Assembly (NCBI RefSeq): GCF_024721315.2
Contig: NZ_JANFAK020000049.1
Location: forward strand, 1 to 52,324
Direction: 5' to 3'
Origin: Streptomyces sp. Isolate_45
GTDB lineage: Bacteria > Actinomycetota > Actinomycetes > Streptomycetales > Streptomycetaceae
DNA: 52,324 nt
The notes below the pieces were generated by a model. That model saw nothing but the letters and a program-made list of their open reading frames with translations. It searched no databases and was not told the DNA's origin. Below, piece by piece: positions 7,938-16,032 of this stretch (the first letter of the stretch is position 1; each line of letters begins with the position of its first letter). Made by a program: the position numbers and the translations under genes.

Positions 7938-9144
7938 CGCTAGAGGGCTCCTCCCCTTGCGCCGGCCTGGTCAGCCGGCGGTAACCCGCGAACGCCACCG
8001 CCGCCGCGGCCGTTCCCGCCGCGATGGAGACGACGTACCCCCGCTGCGCGCCGGCCGCGTCGATGACCAGACCGGTCACCGACGAGCCGACGGCGACGCC
8101 GACCGCGAGCCCGGTGCTGATCCAGGTCATGCCCTCGGTGAGCTTCGCGCGTGGTACGTGCGCCTCGATCAGGGCCATCGTGGTGATCATCGTGGGTGCG
8201 ATGGCGAGGCCCGAGACGAAGAGCGCCGCGGCCAGAAACGGAAGGTTCCCGGCCAGTAGGAGGGGGATCATACTCACGGCCATCGCACATACGCCCAGTA
8301 CCCAGCGCACTTCGGTCCGCCCCTTGAGATGGAGCAGGCCGAACACGATTCCGGCGAGGCAGGAGCCGAGGGCCCAGACGGCCAGGATCAGGCTGGCCGA
8401 GGACTTGCTGCCCTGCTCCTCGGCGAAGGCCAGGGTCGAGACGTCGATGGAGCCGAAGATCGCTCCGGTGGCCACGAACGTGGCCGTCAGCACCTGGAGG
8501 CCGGGGGAGCGCAGGGCCGAGGCGCGGTCGGTGTGCTCGCCGCGCGGGTGCGGCTCGGGCTCGGTGTCCCGCTGCGCGGTGAGCAGCCACACGCCGACGA
8601 GCAGGCAGACGGCGGCGATCAGGGGGCCGGCCTCGGGGAACCAGGTGGTGGACAGCCCGATGGCGACGATCGGGCCGAAGATGAAGCAGACCTCGTCGAC
8701 CACGGATTCGAAGGAGTACGCGGTGTGCAGCTCGCGCGGGGAGTCCCGGTAGATCGTGGTCCATCGGGCGCGGACCATCGAGCCGACGCTGGGGACGCAG
8801 CCCGCGACGACGGCGCACACGAACAGGGTCCAGTCCGGCCAACCGTTGGCGGCGGCCAGCAGCATGACGGCAACGGCCAGTACGGAGATCAGCGTCGCGG
8901 GGCGCAGTACGCGGCGCTGCCCGTACTGGTCCACGAGGCGGGATATCTGGGGGCCGAGGACGGCGGCCGAGAGGGCGAGCGCGCCGGTCAGCGCACTGGC
9001 CATCGCGTAGCGACCGGTGATCTCGGAGATCATGGTGAGGATGCCGACGCCCACCATGGAGAGCGGTAGGCGGCCTATGAGGCCCGCGATGCTGAACCCT
9101 TTGGTGCCGGGGGCAGCGAAGATCGCGCGGTAGGGACTGGGCAA
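7879..9144 (-). CDS. MFS transporter
   Basis: A 421-residue protein with about 12 hydrophobic segments and the major-facilitator layout, including an inter-domain loop of basic and acidic residues near residue 195-210. The start is a TTG at 9144 with GGAG 5 nt upstream; no better ATG precedes the conserved N-terminus. The C-terminus is acidic (…SSDGADTDSADGGEE). Drug/metabolite efflux is the usual inference for this subfamily, but no substrate is visible. It is followed by the overlapping oxidase gene. Confidence 0.8.
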   Translation of the reverse strand: MPSPYRAIFAAPGTKGFSIAGLIGRLPLSMVGVGILTMISEITGRYAMASALTGALALSAAVLGPQISRLVDQYGQRRVLRPATLISVLAVAVMLLAAANGWPDWTLFVCAVVAGCVPSVGSMVRARWTTIYRDSPRELHTAYSFESVVDEVCFIFGPIVAIGLSTTWFPEAGPLIAAVCLLVGVWLLTAQRDTEPEPHPRGEHTDRASALRSPGLQVLTATFVATGAIFGSIDVSTLAFAEEQGSKSSASLILAVWALGSCLAGIVFGLLHLKGRTEVRWVLGVCAMAVSMIPLLLAGNLPFLAAALFVSGLAIAPTMITTMALIEAHVPRAKLTEGMTWISTGLAVGVAVGSSVTGLVIDAAGAQRGYVVSIAAGTAAAAVAFAGYRRLTRPAQGEEPSSDGADTDSADGGEERAGRVA

Positions 9145-9256
9145 GGGATCTCCGTAAGGGACGTCATTCGCCCCTACAGGTTACGGGCGGCGGCGCGGGG
9201 CCCGCACGGGGACCGCCCTCGGACCGGAGACCGGGACGGGCTCGACTCGATGCGAC

Positions 9257-9275
9257 TTAGGGTCACCTTACCTGC
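9257..9275. promoter_or_regulatory. Candidate iron box (DmdR/IdeR site) upstream of hemH
   Basis: TTAGGGTCACCTTACCTGC resembles the actinobacterial iron box TTAGGTTAGGCTAACCTAA, matching 12 of the first 17 positions and both inner TTAGG/CCT halves. It lies 66-84 nt upstream of the ferrochelatase ATG in the divergent region with the MFS gene, so it could serve either promoter. Confidence 0.4.
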
Positions 9276-9340
9276 GCCGCGTCCGAGATGCGGACGCGGC
9301 AGCTTCTCGTCGGCGAAGGCGTGGTGGCAGGATTCGAGGC

Positions 9341-10501
9341 ATGTCAGACCAGCTCCGTGCCCCCGAAGCGCCCGTGGCCGAAGGCCTCGCCGCCCCCTAT
9401 GACGCCCTCCTGCTGCTGTCCTTCGGCGGCCCCGAGGGACCCGACGACGTCGTGCCGTTCCTGGAGAACGTCACGCGCGGGCGCGGCATCCCGCGCGAGC
9501 GGCTGAAGGAGGTCGGGCAGCACTACTTCGGCTTCGGCGGGGTCAGCCCCATCAACGGGCAGAACCGCGAACTGCTGGACGCCCTGCGCAAGGACTTCGC
9601 CGAGCACGGGCTGGACCTCCCGGTGTACTGGGGCAACCGCAACTGGGCGCCGTACCTGACCGACGTGCTGCGGGAGATGGCCGCCGACGGCCGTCGCCGC
9701 ATCGCGGTCCTCACGACCAGTGCGTACGCCTCGTACTCGGGCTGCCGGCAGTACCGGGAGAACCTGGCCGACGCCCTGGCCGCGCTGGCCGACGAGGGCG
9801 TGGGCGAACTGCCCCGGGTGGACAAGCTGCGGCACTACTTCAACCACCCCGGCTTCGTCCAGCCGATGATCGACGGGGTGCTCACCTCGCTGGCCGGGCT
9901 GCCGGCCGAGGTGCGCGACGGGGCCCACCTCGTCTTCACCACGCACTCCATCCCCACCGCGGCGGCCGACGCCTCCGGCCCGACCGCGGAGCACGGCGGG
10001 GGCGGGGCCTACGTCAAGCAGCACCTGGACGTCGCGAAGGTGATCGCGGACGCCGTGCGGGCGGAGACGGGCCTCGAACTGCCCTGGGAGCTGGTCTACC
10101 AGTCCCGCAGCGGCGCCCCGCACATCCCCTGGCTGGAGCCGGACATCTGCGACCACCTGGAAGTGCTGCACGGCGCGGGCGCCCCGGCGGCCGTGATGGT
10201 GCCGATCGGCTTCGTGTCGGACCACATGGAGGTCCTGTACGACCTCGACACCGAGGCGACGGCGAAGGCGGCCGAACTCGGCCTGCCGGTCGCCCGCTCG
10301 GCCACGGTCGGCGCCGACCCGAGGTTCGCCGCGGCGGTGCGCGACCTCCTGCTGGAACGGGCCGCCGGCGAACGCGGCGAGAGCGTCGAGCGGTGCGCGC
10401 TCGGCCTGCTGGGAGCCGGCCACGACCTGTGCGCCGTGGGCTGCTGCCCCGCGCGGGCACCGCGGCCGGCGGCCGCGGGCGCCGACAGCCCTTACGCGTA
10501 G
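9341..10501 (+). CDS. hemH: Ferrochelatase (coproporphyrin ferrochelatase type)
   Basis: A 386-residue protein. It contains the LLLLSFGGPEGPDDV start and the metal-insertion loop FTTHSIPT with the catalytic His. C135 and C-terminal C352, C364 and C368/C369 form the Cys pattern of actinobacterial ferrochelatases that bind a [2Fe-2S] cluster. In Gram-positive bacteria this enzyme inserts iron into coproporphyrin III. A Pro/Ala tail follows the cluster ligands. The upstream iron-box candidate suggests iron-linked control. An inositol-monophosphatase-family gene follows 19 nt downstream. Confidence 0.95.
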   Translation: MSDQLRAPEAPVAEGLAAPYDALLLLSFGGPEGPDDVVPFLENVTRGRGIPRERLKEVGQHYFGFGGVSPINGQNRELLDALRKDFAEHGLDLPVYWGNRNWAPYLTDVLREMAADGRRRIAVLTTSAYASYSGCRQYRENLADALAALADEGVGELPRVDKLRHYFNHPGFVQPMIDGVLTSLAGLPAEVRDGAHLVFTTHSIPTAAADASGPTAEHGGGGAYVKQHLDVAKVIADAVRAETGLELPWELVYQSRSGAPHIPWLEPDICDHLEVLHGAGAPAAVMVPIGFVSDHMEVLYDLDTEATAKAAELGLPVARSATVGADPRFAAAVRDLLLERAAGERGESVERCALGLLGAGHDLCAVGCCPARAPRPAAAGADSPYA

Positions 10502-10520
10502 ACGACTCAGGGGAGAAACG

Positions 10521-11324
10521 TTGATTTCCGAAGAGCTCAAGGCCGAACTGCTCGACGTGGGCCTGGAGGCCGCCCGGCGGGCCGGGGCACTCCTGCGGGA
10601 CGGCCGCCCGGCCGACCTGTCGGTGGCCGCCACCAAGAGCAGTCCGATCGACGTGGTGACCGAGATGGACATCGCGGCCGAGAAGTTGATCACCGGCATC
10701 CTCGCGGAGCGCAGGCCCGCGGACGGGCTGCTGGGCGAGGAGGGCGCCGACAGCCCCGGCACCAGCGGGGTGCGCTGGGTCATCGACCCCCTCGACGGCA
10801 CCGTGAACTACCTCTACGGGCTGCCCAGCTGGGGCGTGTCCATCGCGGCCGAGTACCGGGGCGAGACCGTGGTGGGCGTCGTGGAGGCGCCGATGCGCGG
10901 GGAGACGTTCCAGGCCGTCCTCGGCGGCGGCGCACGGCTGGGCACCGCCCGGCTGGCCTGCCGGGCGGACGCGCCGCTGGACCAGGCGCTGATCGGGACC
11001 GGCTTCGGCTACGTCCAGACCCGGCGGGCCCACCAGGCCGAGGTCGCGGCGCGGATCATCCCGCGCGTGCGCGACATCCGCCGGGGCGGCTCGGCGGCCC
11101 TGGACCTGTGCGACGTGGCCGCCGGACGCCTGGACGGGCACTACGAGCGCGGGTTGAACCCCTGGGACCTGGCGGCGGGCGACCTGATCGCCCGCGAGGC
11201 GGGCGCCCTCAGCGGCGGCCGGCCGGGCGAACGGGCCTCCGGGGAACTGGCGCTGGTGGCCACGCCGGCCGTCTTCGCCTCGCTCCAGCCGCTGCTGGAG
11301 GAGGCCGGGGCCTGGCACGACTGA
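10521..11324 (+). CDS. Inositol monophosphatase family phosphatase
   Basis: A 267-residue protein with all the Mg/Li-dependent phosphatase motifs: GEEG (~73-76), the IDPLDGTVNY metal site (~90-99) and NPWDLAAG (~213-220). It may act on inositol phosphate or a related sugar phosphate. The start is a TTG at 10521 behind GGGGAGAAACG; there is no nearby ATG. It is likely co-transcribed with hemH. In M. tuberculosis a homologue (suhB) lies next to the same DUF4193-DUF3093-dut block seen further on here. Confidence 0.9.
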   Translation: MISEELKAELLDVGLEAARRAGALLRDGRPADLSVAATKSSPIDVVTEMDIAAEKLITGILAERRPADGLLGEEGADSPGTSGVRWVIDPLDGTVNYLYGLPSWGVSIAAEYRGETVVGVVEAPMRGETFQAVLGGGARLGTARLACRADAPLDQALIGTGFGYVQTRRAHQAEVAARIIPRVRDIRRGGSAALDLCDVAAGRLDGHYERGLNPWDLAAGDLIAREAGALSGGRPGERASGELALVATPAVFASLQPLLEEAGAWHD

Positions 11325-11352
11325 CGCCCCGTACGACGGACGGCCCCGCACG

Positions 11353-11380
11353 CGACCGGGGAACGAGTCGGCCCCGGTCG
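11353..11380. terminator. Terminator hairpin, 9-bp arms
   Basis: CGACCGGGG (11353-11361) and CCCCGGTCG (11372-11380) flank a 10-nt loop in the gap between two convergent genes. The surrounding sequence offers further GC-rich pairing. Nothing coding is seen in 11325-11519. Confidence 0.55.
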
Positions 11381-11519
11381 CCGAACGCGGCGGCCGGGGC
11401 CGGAAGCTCTGGGTCACGAGGTGGTGCGGTACCGCGGCTCTCGATGGTGCGTACTGAAGTGGTGCGGGGTTCCTTGGTCCGTGGGGCGGGTGCCCCGGGG
11501 TGTCGGGGTGCCGCGGGGG

Positions 11520-11687
11520 TCAGGCCGCCGTGACGGAGACGCCGTGCTCCGCCGCGAGCCGCTGGAGATCTTCCAGTTCGGCCTGTTCCACGTCCGCGAG
11601 GTGGTCGTCGCCCGTCTCCCGGGCCTTGCTGAGGTCCGACTGGGTGTTCCTGATGCGCTGCAGGAGACCCGCGCTGAATGCGTCCAT
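11520..11687 (-). CDS. Small conserved-looking helical protein (55 aa)
   Basis: ATG 11687 to TGA gives 55 residues (MDAFSAGLLQRIRNTQSDLS…), entirely helix-forming and rich in Glu/Asp/Leu. A heptad-like pattern (LADVEQAELEDLQRLAAEHG) suggests a short coiled coil. GAGGGGG lies about 10 nt upstream and codon use is strongly GC3-biased. It is transcribed away from cutR and shares its upstream region. Function unknown. Confidence 0.65.
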   Translation of the reverse strand: MDAFSAGLLQRIRNTQSDLSKARETGDDHLADVEQAELEDLQRLAAEHGVSVTAA

Positions 11688-11798
11688 GATGGGTGCGCCC
11701 CCTCTTCGTGGGCCGGCGACGGATGAGCGCGTGTCAATCCGCCGTCAAGGAATGGTTGGGGTGTGGTGAGGTCCTCCCCGGCACCCTGGGCGCAGAAA

Positions 11799-11813
11799 CC
11801 TCGTAAGACGAGG
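11799..11813. repeat. Small hairpin upstream of cutR
   Basis: CCTCGT, AAG and ACGAGG form a tight 6-bp stem in the 254-nt region between the 55-residue ORF and cutR. Confidence 0.3.
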
Positions 11814-11864
11814 GAATCCTCACGTCCACTCCGCCCGCGCGCGCCCCCGCAAGGCCGCCTTACA

Positions 11865-11887
11865 GCCGGTTTACGGATGAAACCGGC
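11865..11887. promoter_or_regulatory. Inverted repeat upstream of cutR
   Basis: GCCGGTTT (11865-11872) and AAACCGGC (11880-11887) form perfect 8-bp arms around 7 nt, 55 nt before the cutR start. It is an operator candidate, possibly for CutR itself. Confidence 0.4.
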
Positions 11888-11941
11888 AGGATGGGCGGGC
11901 CATACACGTGTGCCCAGCCGGGCTCGAAGGAAGGAAACGAC

Positions 11942-12595
11942 GTGCGCGTACTCGTCGTCGAGGACGAGCAACTGCTCGCCGATGCGGTGGCCACCGGCCT
12001 GCGCCGGGAGGCCATGGCCGTGGACGTCGTGTACGACGGCGCCGCCGCCCTGGAGCGCGTCGGGGTGAACGACTACGACGTCGTCGTGCTCGACCGGGAC
12101 CTTCCGCTGGTGCACGGCGACGACGTCTGCCGCAAGATCGTCGAGCTGGGCATGCCCACCCGGGTGCTCATGCTGACCGCCTCCGGCGACGTCAGCGACC
12201 GGGTCGAGGGACTGGAGCTGGGCGCCGACGACTACCTGCCCAAGCCCTTCGCCTTCACCGAGCTGACCGCCCGCGTGCGCGCCCTCGGGCGGCGTACGAC
12301 GGTCGCCCTGCCGCCCGTGCTGGAGCGGGCCGGGATCAAGCTCGACCCGAACCGGCGCGAGGTGTTCCGCGACGGCCGGGAGGTGCAGCTGGCGCCCAAG
12401 GAGTTCGCGGTGCTGGAGGTCCTCATGCGCAGCGAGGGGACCGTGGTGTCCGCCGAGCAGCTCCTGGAGAAGGCCTGGGACGAGAACACCGACCCCTTCA
12501 CCAACGTGGTCCGGGTGACCGTGATGACCCTGCGCCGCAAGCTCGGCGAGCCGCCGGTCATCGTGACCGTCCCCGGTTCGGGATACCGGATCTGA
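11942..12595 (+). CDS. cutR: Response regulator CutR
   Basis: A 217-residue OmpR/PhoB-family regulator with a receiver domain (1-115; phospho-acceptor D51, conserved K101) and a winged-helix DNA-binding domain (~125-217). The length and sequence (MRVLVVEDEQLLADAVATG) match CutR of Streptomyces. The GTG start follows GGAAGGAAAC. It is transcribed with the kinase gene cutS 5 nt downstream. In Streptomyces, CutRS has been linked to antibiotic production and secretion/redox stress. Confidence 0.93.
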   Translation: MRVLVVEDEQLLADAVATGLRREAMAVDVVYDGAAALERVGVNDYDVVVLDRDLPLVHGDDVCRKIVELGMPTRVLMLTASGDVSDRVEGLELGADDYLPKPFAFTELTARVRALGRRTTVALPPVLERAGIKLDPNRREVFRDGREVQLAPKEFAVLEVLMRSEGTVVSAEQLLEKAWDENTDPFTNVVRVTVMTLRRKLGEPPVIVTVPGSGYRI

Positions 12596-12600
12596 CGCGG

Positions 12601-13848
12601 GTGGCAGCGACCCCGGCGCCACCGGCGGCGCCACCGAAACCGACCTGGGACCCCGGCCAGCCCGAGGGTCCCTTCCCGTGGCTGCGCCCGACCATCCGGA
12701 TACGCCTCACGCTGCTGTACGGCGGCATGTTCCTGATCGCGGGCATCCTGCTGCTGTCGATCATCTACCTGCTGGCCGCGCAGGCCCTTCGGGAGGGCAA
12801 CGCGCTCCCGTTCAAGATCGTCGGCGGGCAGAAGGTCGAGGTCTCCAGCAGCACCTGCCCGGGTGTGGTGGGCATCGACCAGTCCTTCGACCAGTTCAAC
12901 GCCGCCATCGGCAAGTGCATCCTCGAACAGCGCCGGCACGCGCTGGACGACCTCCTGAGCCGGTCGCTGATGGCCCTGCTCGGTCTGAGCATCATCGCCT
13001 TCGCCTTCGGCTACGCGATGGCCGGCCGGGTGCTCTCGCCGCTGGGCAAGATCACCCGTACCGCCCGTCGGGTCGTCGGGTCCGACCTGACCCGGCGGAT
13101 CGAGCTGGACGGGCCGGACGACGAGCTGAAGGAGCTCGCCGACACCTTCGACGAGATGCTCGACCGCCTGGAACGGGCCTTCACGGCGCAGCAGCGCTTC
13201 GTGGCCAACGCCTCGCACGAGCTGAGGACCCCACTGGCCATCAACCGGACGCTGCTGGAGGTGCACCTCTCCGATCCCGGGGCGCCGGTGGAGCTCCAAC
13301 AGCTGGGCAAGACGCTGCTGGCCACCAATGAGCGCAGTGAGCAGCTGGTCGAGGGCCTGCTGCTGTTGGCCCGCAGCGAGAACCAGATCGTCGAGCGCAA
13401 GCCCGTGGACCTGGCGGAGGTCGCCTCGCGCGCCATCGACCAGGCGCGCGGGGAGGCCCAGGCGAAGGGCGTGGAGATCCGCGGCGAGCGCGCGTTGGCC
13501 GTGGTCCAGGGCAACGGCGTCCTGCTGGAGCGGATCGCCCTCAACCTGGTGCAGAACGCCGTCCGGTACAACGTCCCGGAGGGCGGCTGGGTGGAGGTCA
13601 CGACCGAGGCCCAGCACGGCCGGGCGGTGCTCCTCGTATCGAACACGGGTCCCGTTGTTCCCGCGTACGAGGTGGACAACCTCTTCGAGCCCTTCAGGCG
13701 GCTGCGTACGGAGCGAACGGGCAGCGACAAGGGTGTGGGGCTCGGTCTGTCGATCGCGCGCTCCGTGGCCCGCGCCCACGGCGGCCGCATCCAGGCGACG
13801 CCCCGCGAGGGTGGTGGCCTGGTGATGCGTGTCACGTTGCCCCTTTGA
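12601..13848 (+). CDS. cutS: Sensor histidine kinase CutS
   Basis: A 415-residue protein. A Pro-rich cytoplasmic N-terminus leads to TM1 (~36-60), an extracellular loop (~61-120), TM2 (~121-142) and a HAMP domain. The DHp motif SHELRTPLA has its phospho-acceptor at H206, followed by N/G1/G2 ATPase boxes. The short outer loop has exactly two cysteines, C86 and C106. Paired cysteines in this loop have been proposed to let CutS sense the extracytoplasmic thiol/disulfide state. GTG start at 12601. Confidence 0.92.
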   Translation: MAATPAPPAAPPKPTWDPGQPEGPFPWLRPTIRIRLTLLYGGMFLIAGILLLSIIYLLAAQALREGNALPFKIVGGQKVEVSSSTCPGVVGIDQSFDQFNAAIGKCILEQRRHALDDLLSRSLMALLGLSIIAFAFGYAMAGRVLSPLGKITRTARRVVGSDLTRRIELDGPDDELKELADTFDEMLDRLERAFTAQQRFVANASHELRTPLAINRTLLEVHLSDPGAPVELQQLGKTLLATNERSEQLVEGLLLLARSENQIVERKPVDLAEVASRAIDQARGEAQAKGVEIRGERALAVVQGNGVLLERIALNLVQNAVRYNVPEGGWVEVTTEAQHGRAVLLVSNTGPVVPAYEVDNLFEPFRRLRTERTGSDKGVGLGLSIARSVARAHGGRIQATPREGGGLVMRVTLPL

Positions 13849-14231
13849 TCCACTCGGGGTCGCGTTCGCTGTGAGCGGAACGGCCTGGAGGGATGATGGA
13901 TGGTAGTTGTGTGATCGATCACATTGTCGAGTGTCGGGTCATGTGCGTTCGGTGACCCATGGGCGGCCGGAAAGCCCGGGAAGTCCGGGTTTCCGGCCCC
14001 CCTGATGGCGGGAAATACACGGGGTGGCGTTTGTGCAAGACGCCCCCCGGACCGTGTACGGTCCCGGTCGTCATCCCAGCTACAAGCCCTTCGGGCGTGC
14101 GGCTGGGTGTCGATTGAGTAACAGACCTTGATGTGAGGCAAAATCTCCGCCTCAGGTCGGGCACAAGTCCGGCCTCTCGCGCGTTACGTGCGCTGAGACA
14201 CCGCTAAATCCCAGAGGGGGAGAGCGAAAAA
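13849..14231. other. 383-nt intergenic region with two dyads, no gene seen
   Basis: No convincing ORF was found. It contains the 14-bp palindrome at 13910, an inverted repeat GGACCGT/ACGGTCC (14049-14064), and a comparatively A/T-rich leader ending in GAGGGGGAG just before the DUF4193 start. Composition and dyads suggest a promoter with a long untranslated leader. Confidence 0.4.
13910..13923. promoter_or_regulatory. Perfect 14-bp palindrome TGTGATCGATCACA
   Basis: The TGTGA and TCACA halves are those of CRP/FNR-family sites, but the spacer is 4 nt rather than 6. It lies 62 nt after cutS and 309 nt before the DUF4193 gene. Regulator unknown. Confidence 0.4.
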
Positions 14232-14528
14232 ATGGCAACGGACTACGACACCCCACGCAAGACCGACGATGACGTCGACAACGACAGCATCGAGGAGCTG
14301 AAGGCCCGGCGCAGCGAGAAGTCCTCGTCCAGCGTCGACGTCGACGACTTCGACGGGGCCGAGAGCCTCGAACTGCCCGGCGCGGACCTTTCCAACGAGG
14401 AACTGGCCGTCCGGGTCCTTCCCAAGCAGGCCGATGAGTTCACCTGCATGAGCTGCTTCCTGGTGCACCACCGCAGCCAGCTGGCGCGCGAGAAGAACGG
14501 TCAGCCGATCTGCCGCGACTGCGACTGA
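14232..14528 (+). CDS. DUF4193 zinc-ribbon-like protein
   Basis: A 98-residue, strongly acidic protein. The C-terminus carries two CxxC pairs (CMSCFLVHH…ICRDCD), so it probably binds zinc. The family is nearly universal in actinobacteria and of unknown function; orthologues sit close to dut in mycobacteria as well. A strong GAGGGGGAG ribosome-binding site precedes the ATG. A GTG-started gene follows 10 nt downstream in the same direction. Confidence 0.88.
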   Translation: MATDYDTPRKTDDDVDNDSIEELKARRSEKSSSSVDVDDFDGAESLELPGADLSNEELAVRVLPKQADEFTCMSCFLVHHRSQLAREKNGQPICRDCD

Positions 14529-14538
14529 GGCCTCGGCC

Positions 14539-15471
14539 GTGACGGGCTCGACGCCATTTCGGAAGCGACGCTTTCGTAAATCCGGTGGTCAGGCGGAGAC
14601 GCAGGCGGCAGCCACGGACCCGGTAACGGGTCCTGGGGCCTCCGGCGGCTCGGCCATCGAGAGGACTGCCGTGCCCAGCGACACCGCCCCCGCGGTGCCG
14701 TCGGACACGGACGTCGACGACAAGCCCCGGCGTCTGTCCGGGGTGCGTCCGGTGCAAGCCGTCAAGAACGGTGTGCGCAAGGGCGGCGAGAGCGCGAAGG
14801 CCGTCGCCCTGTACATCAGCGACCGCGTCATCGAGAACGCACCGCGCGTTCCGGTACGGGACCTCGCGACGTTGCGCGCGCAGTTCCCGGGCCTGGGTCC
14901 CGATCAGCTTGCCGACAAGCTGATCGCCGGGGCCGCCAACGCCACGTCCACGGTGGGCGCGGGCATCGGGGCCGCGGCGATGCTGCCGGTTCCGCCCGCC
15001 ATGCCGGCGGAACTGGCCGCGGAGATCACCGGCGTGGCGGTGATCGAGCTGAAGCTCGTCGCCGAACTCCACGAGGTCTACGGACTCCGCCCGCCGGGGA
15101 ACGTGAAGGACCGCAGCCTCGCCTACCTCACGTCTTGGACGGAGGAACGCGGGGTCGACCTGACCAAGCCGACGACGCTCAACGTGGCGCTGGGCGGTCA
15201 GATGAAGCGCGAACTGCGCCAACAGATCATGAAGCGGATGTTCCGCAACCTGCCGAACCTGATGCCCTTCATGGTCGGAGCGGCCGTCGGCGCCGTCATG
15301 AACCGCAAGGACACCAGGAAACTCGCCGAGAAGGTGCGTGCGGACCTGCGCGGCCGCGCCGTGCCCTGGAGTGCCCTCACGGCCCTGCCGCCCCTGGAGC
15401 GGCCCTCTGAGCCCCTTCCCGAGGCTGCCAGGATCGCCCTCGAAGGCCGCCCGACACGCGGCGACGACTGA
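14539..15471 (+). CDS. Conserved actinobacterial hypothetical protein
   Basis: A 310-residue protein. The N-terminal ~90 residues are disordered and Thr/Ala/Pro-rich. The folded part (~90-300) contains a Gly/Ala-rich hydrophobic stretch (GAGIGAAAMLPVPPAMPAEL) and a second one (LPNLMPFMVGAAVGAVM), each flanked by charged helices. These suggest peripheral or hairpin membrane association, reminiscent of EcsC-type proteins, although I cannot assign the family. It lies just behind DUF4193 and ends at a terminator. Confidence 0.7.
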   Translation: MTGSTPFRKRRFRKSGGQAETQAAATDPVTGPGASGGSAIERTAVPSDTAPAVPSDTDVDDKPRRLSGVRPVQAVKNGVRKGGESAKAVALYISDRVIENAPRVPVRDLATLRAQFPGLGPDQLADKLIAGAANATSTVGAGIGAAAMLPVPPAMPAELAAEITGVAVIELKLVAELHEVYGLRPPGNVKDRSLAYLTSWTEERGVDLTKPTTLNVALGGQMKRELRQQIMKRMFRNLPNLMPFMVGAAVGAVMNRKDTRKLAEKVRADLRGRAVPWSALTALPPLERPSEPLPEAARIALEGRPTRGDD

Positions 15472-15496
15472 GGCCGGCCCCCGAAGGGCGCCGGCC
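15472..15496. terminator. Bidirectional terminator
   Basis: GGCCGGC (15472-15478) and GCCGGCC (15490-15496) pair across 11 nt in the 32-nt gap between convergent genes. Confidence 0.5.
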
Positions 15497-15503
15497 AGTT
15501 CCC

Positions 15504-15974
15504 TCAGGCCCCGGCGGGGCCGCCCTTCGCCGCGCGGATCGCCGCCGACAGGGCCTGCGGCTCGCGGGTGGAGACGTAGACGTACGGGGTCGGGTCCGTC
15601 GGGTCCGTCACCTCGACGCGGACCGCCGTGGGTACGTAACTGCGCATCAGCATGAACGCGCGGGTGTCGGCCTTGTACGTGCGCCAGGCACGGGCCTCCT
15701 CCGCGTCCAGGACCTCGGGCTCGCCCAGGGCCGTCACCGGGATCCGGGCGTCGCCCGCCGCCAGCGAACCGTTCACCACGCGCACGCGCGCGGAGCCGTA
15801 CGAGCTCACCAGCAGCCCCGTCAGCGCCGAACCGCCGATCAGACCCGCGAGCAGCGGCGTCGTCCCGAGCGGGAAGAGCATCAGCGCGCACGCGATGCCC
15901 GCCAGCACGACGATGCCCCACCAGGAGCGGGGGGCGGACAGGCGTTCGTCGTGGTGCGCGGAGGAGAGCTGCAT
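15504..15974 (-). CDS. DUF3093 membrane protein
   Basis: A 156-residue protein. Two adjacent hydrophobic helices (~18-37 and ~39-58) are followed by a soluble β-rich domain of about 95 residues that ends in VYVSTREPQALSAAI. This is the layout of actinobacterial DUF3093 proteins. The ATG at 15974 was chosen because residues before it lack family similarity. It is divergent from the thioesterase gene. In M. tuberculosis the equivalent gene also adjoins dut. Confidence 0.82.
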   Translation of the reverse strand: MQLSSAHHDERLSAPRSWWGIVVLAGIACALMLFPLGTTPLLAGLIGGSALTGLLVSSYGSARVRVVNGSLAAGDARIPVTALGEPEVLDAEEARAWRTYKADTRAFMLMRSYVPTAVRVEVTDPTDPTPYVYVSTREPQALSAAIRAAKGGPAGA

Positions 15975-16032
15975 ACGGGCAAGCCTGCCACGAGGCGACC
16001 GGCGGGTAGCCGCGCGGGTAAGGTCTGCGGCT

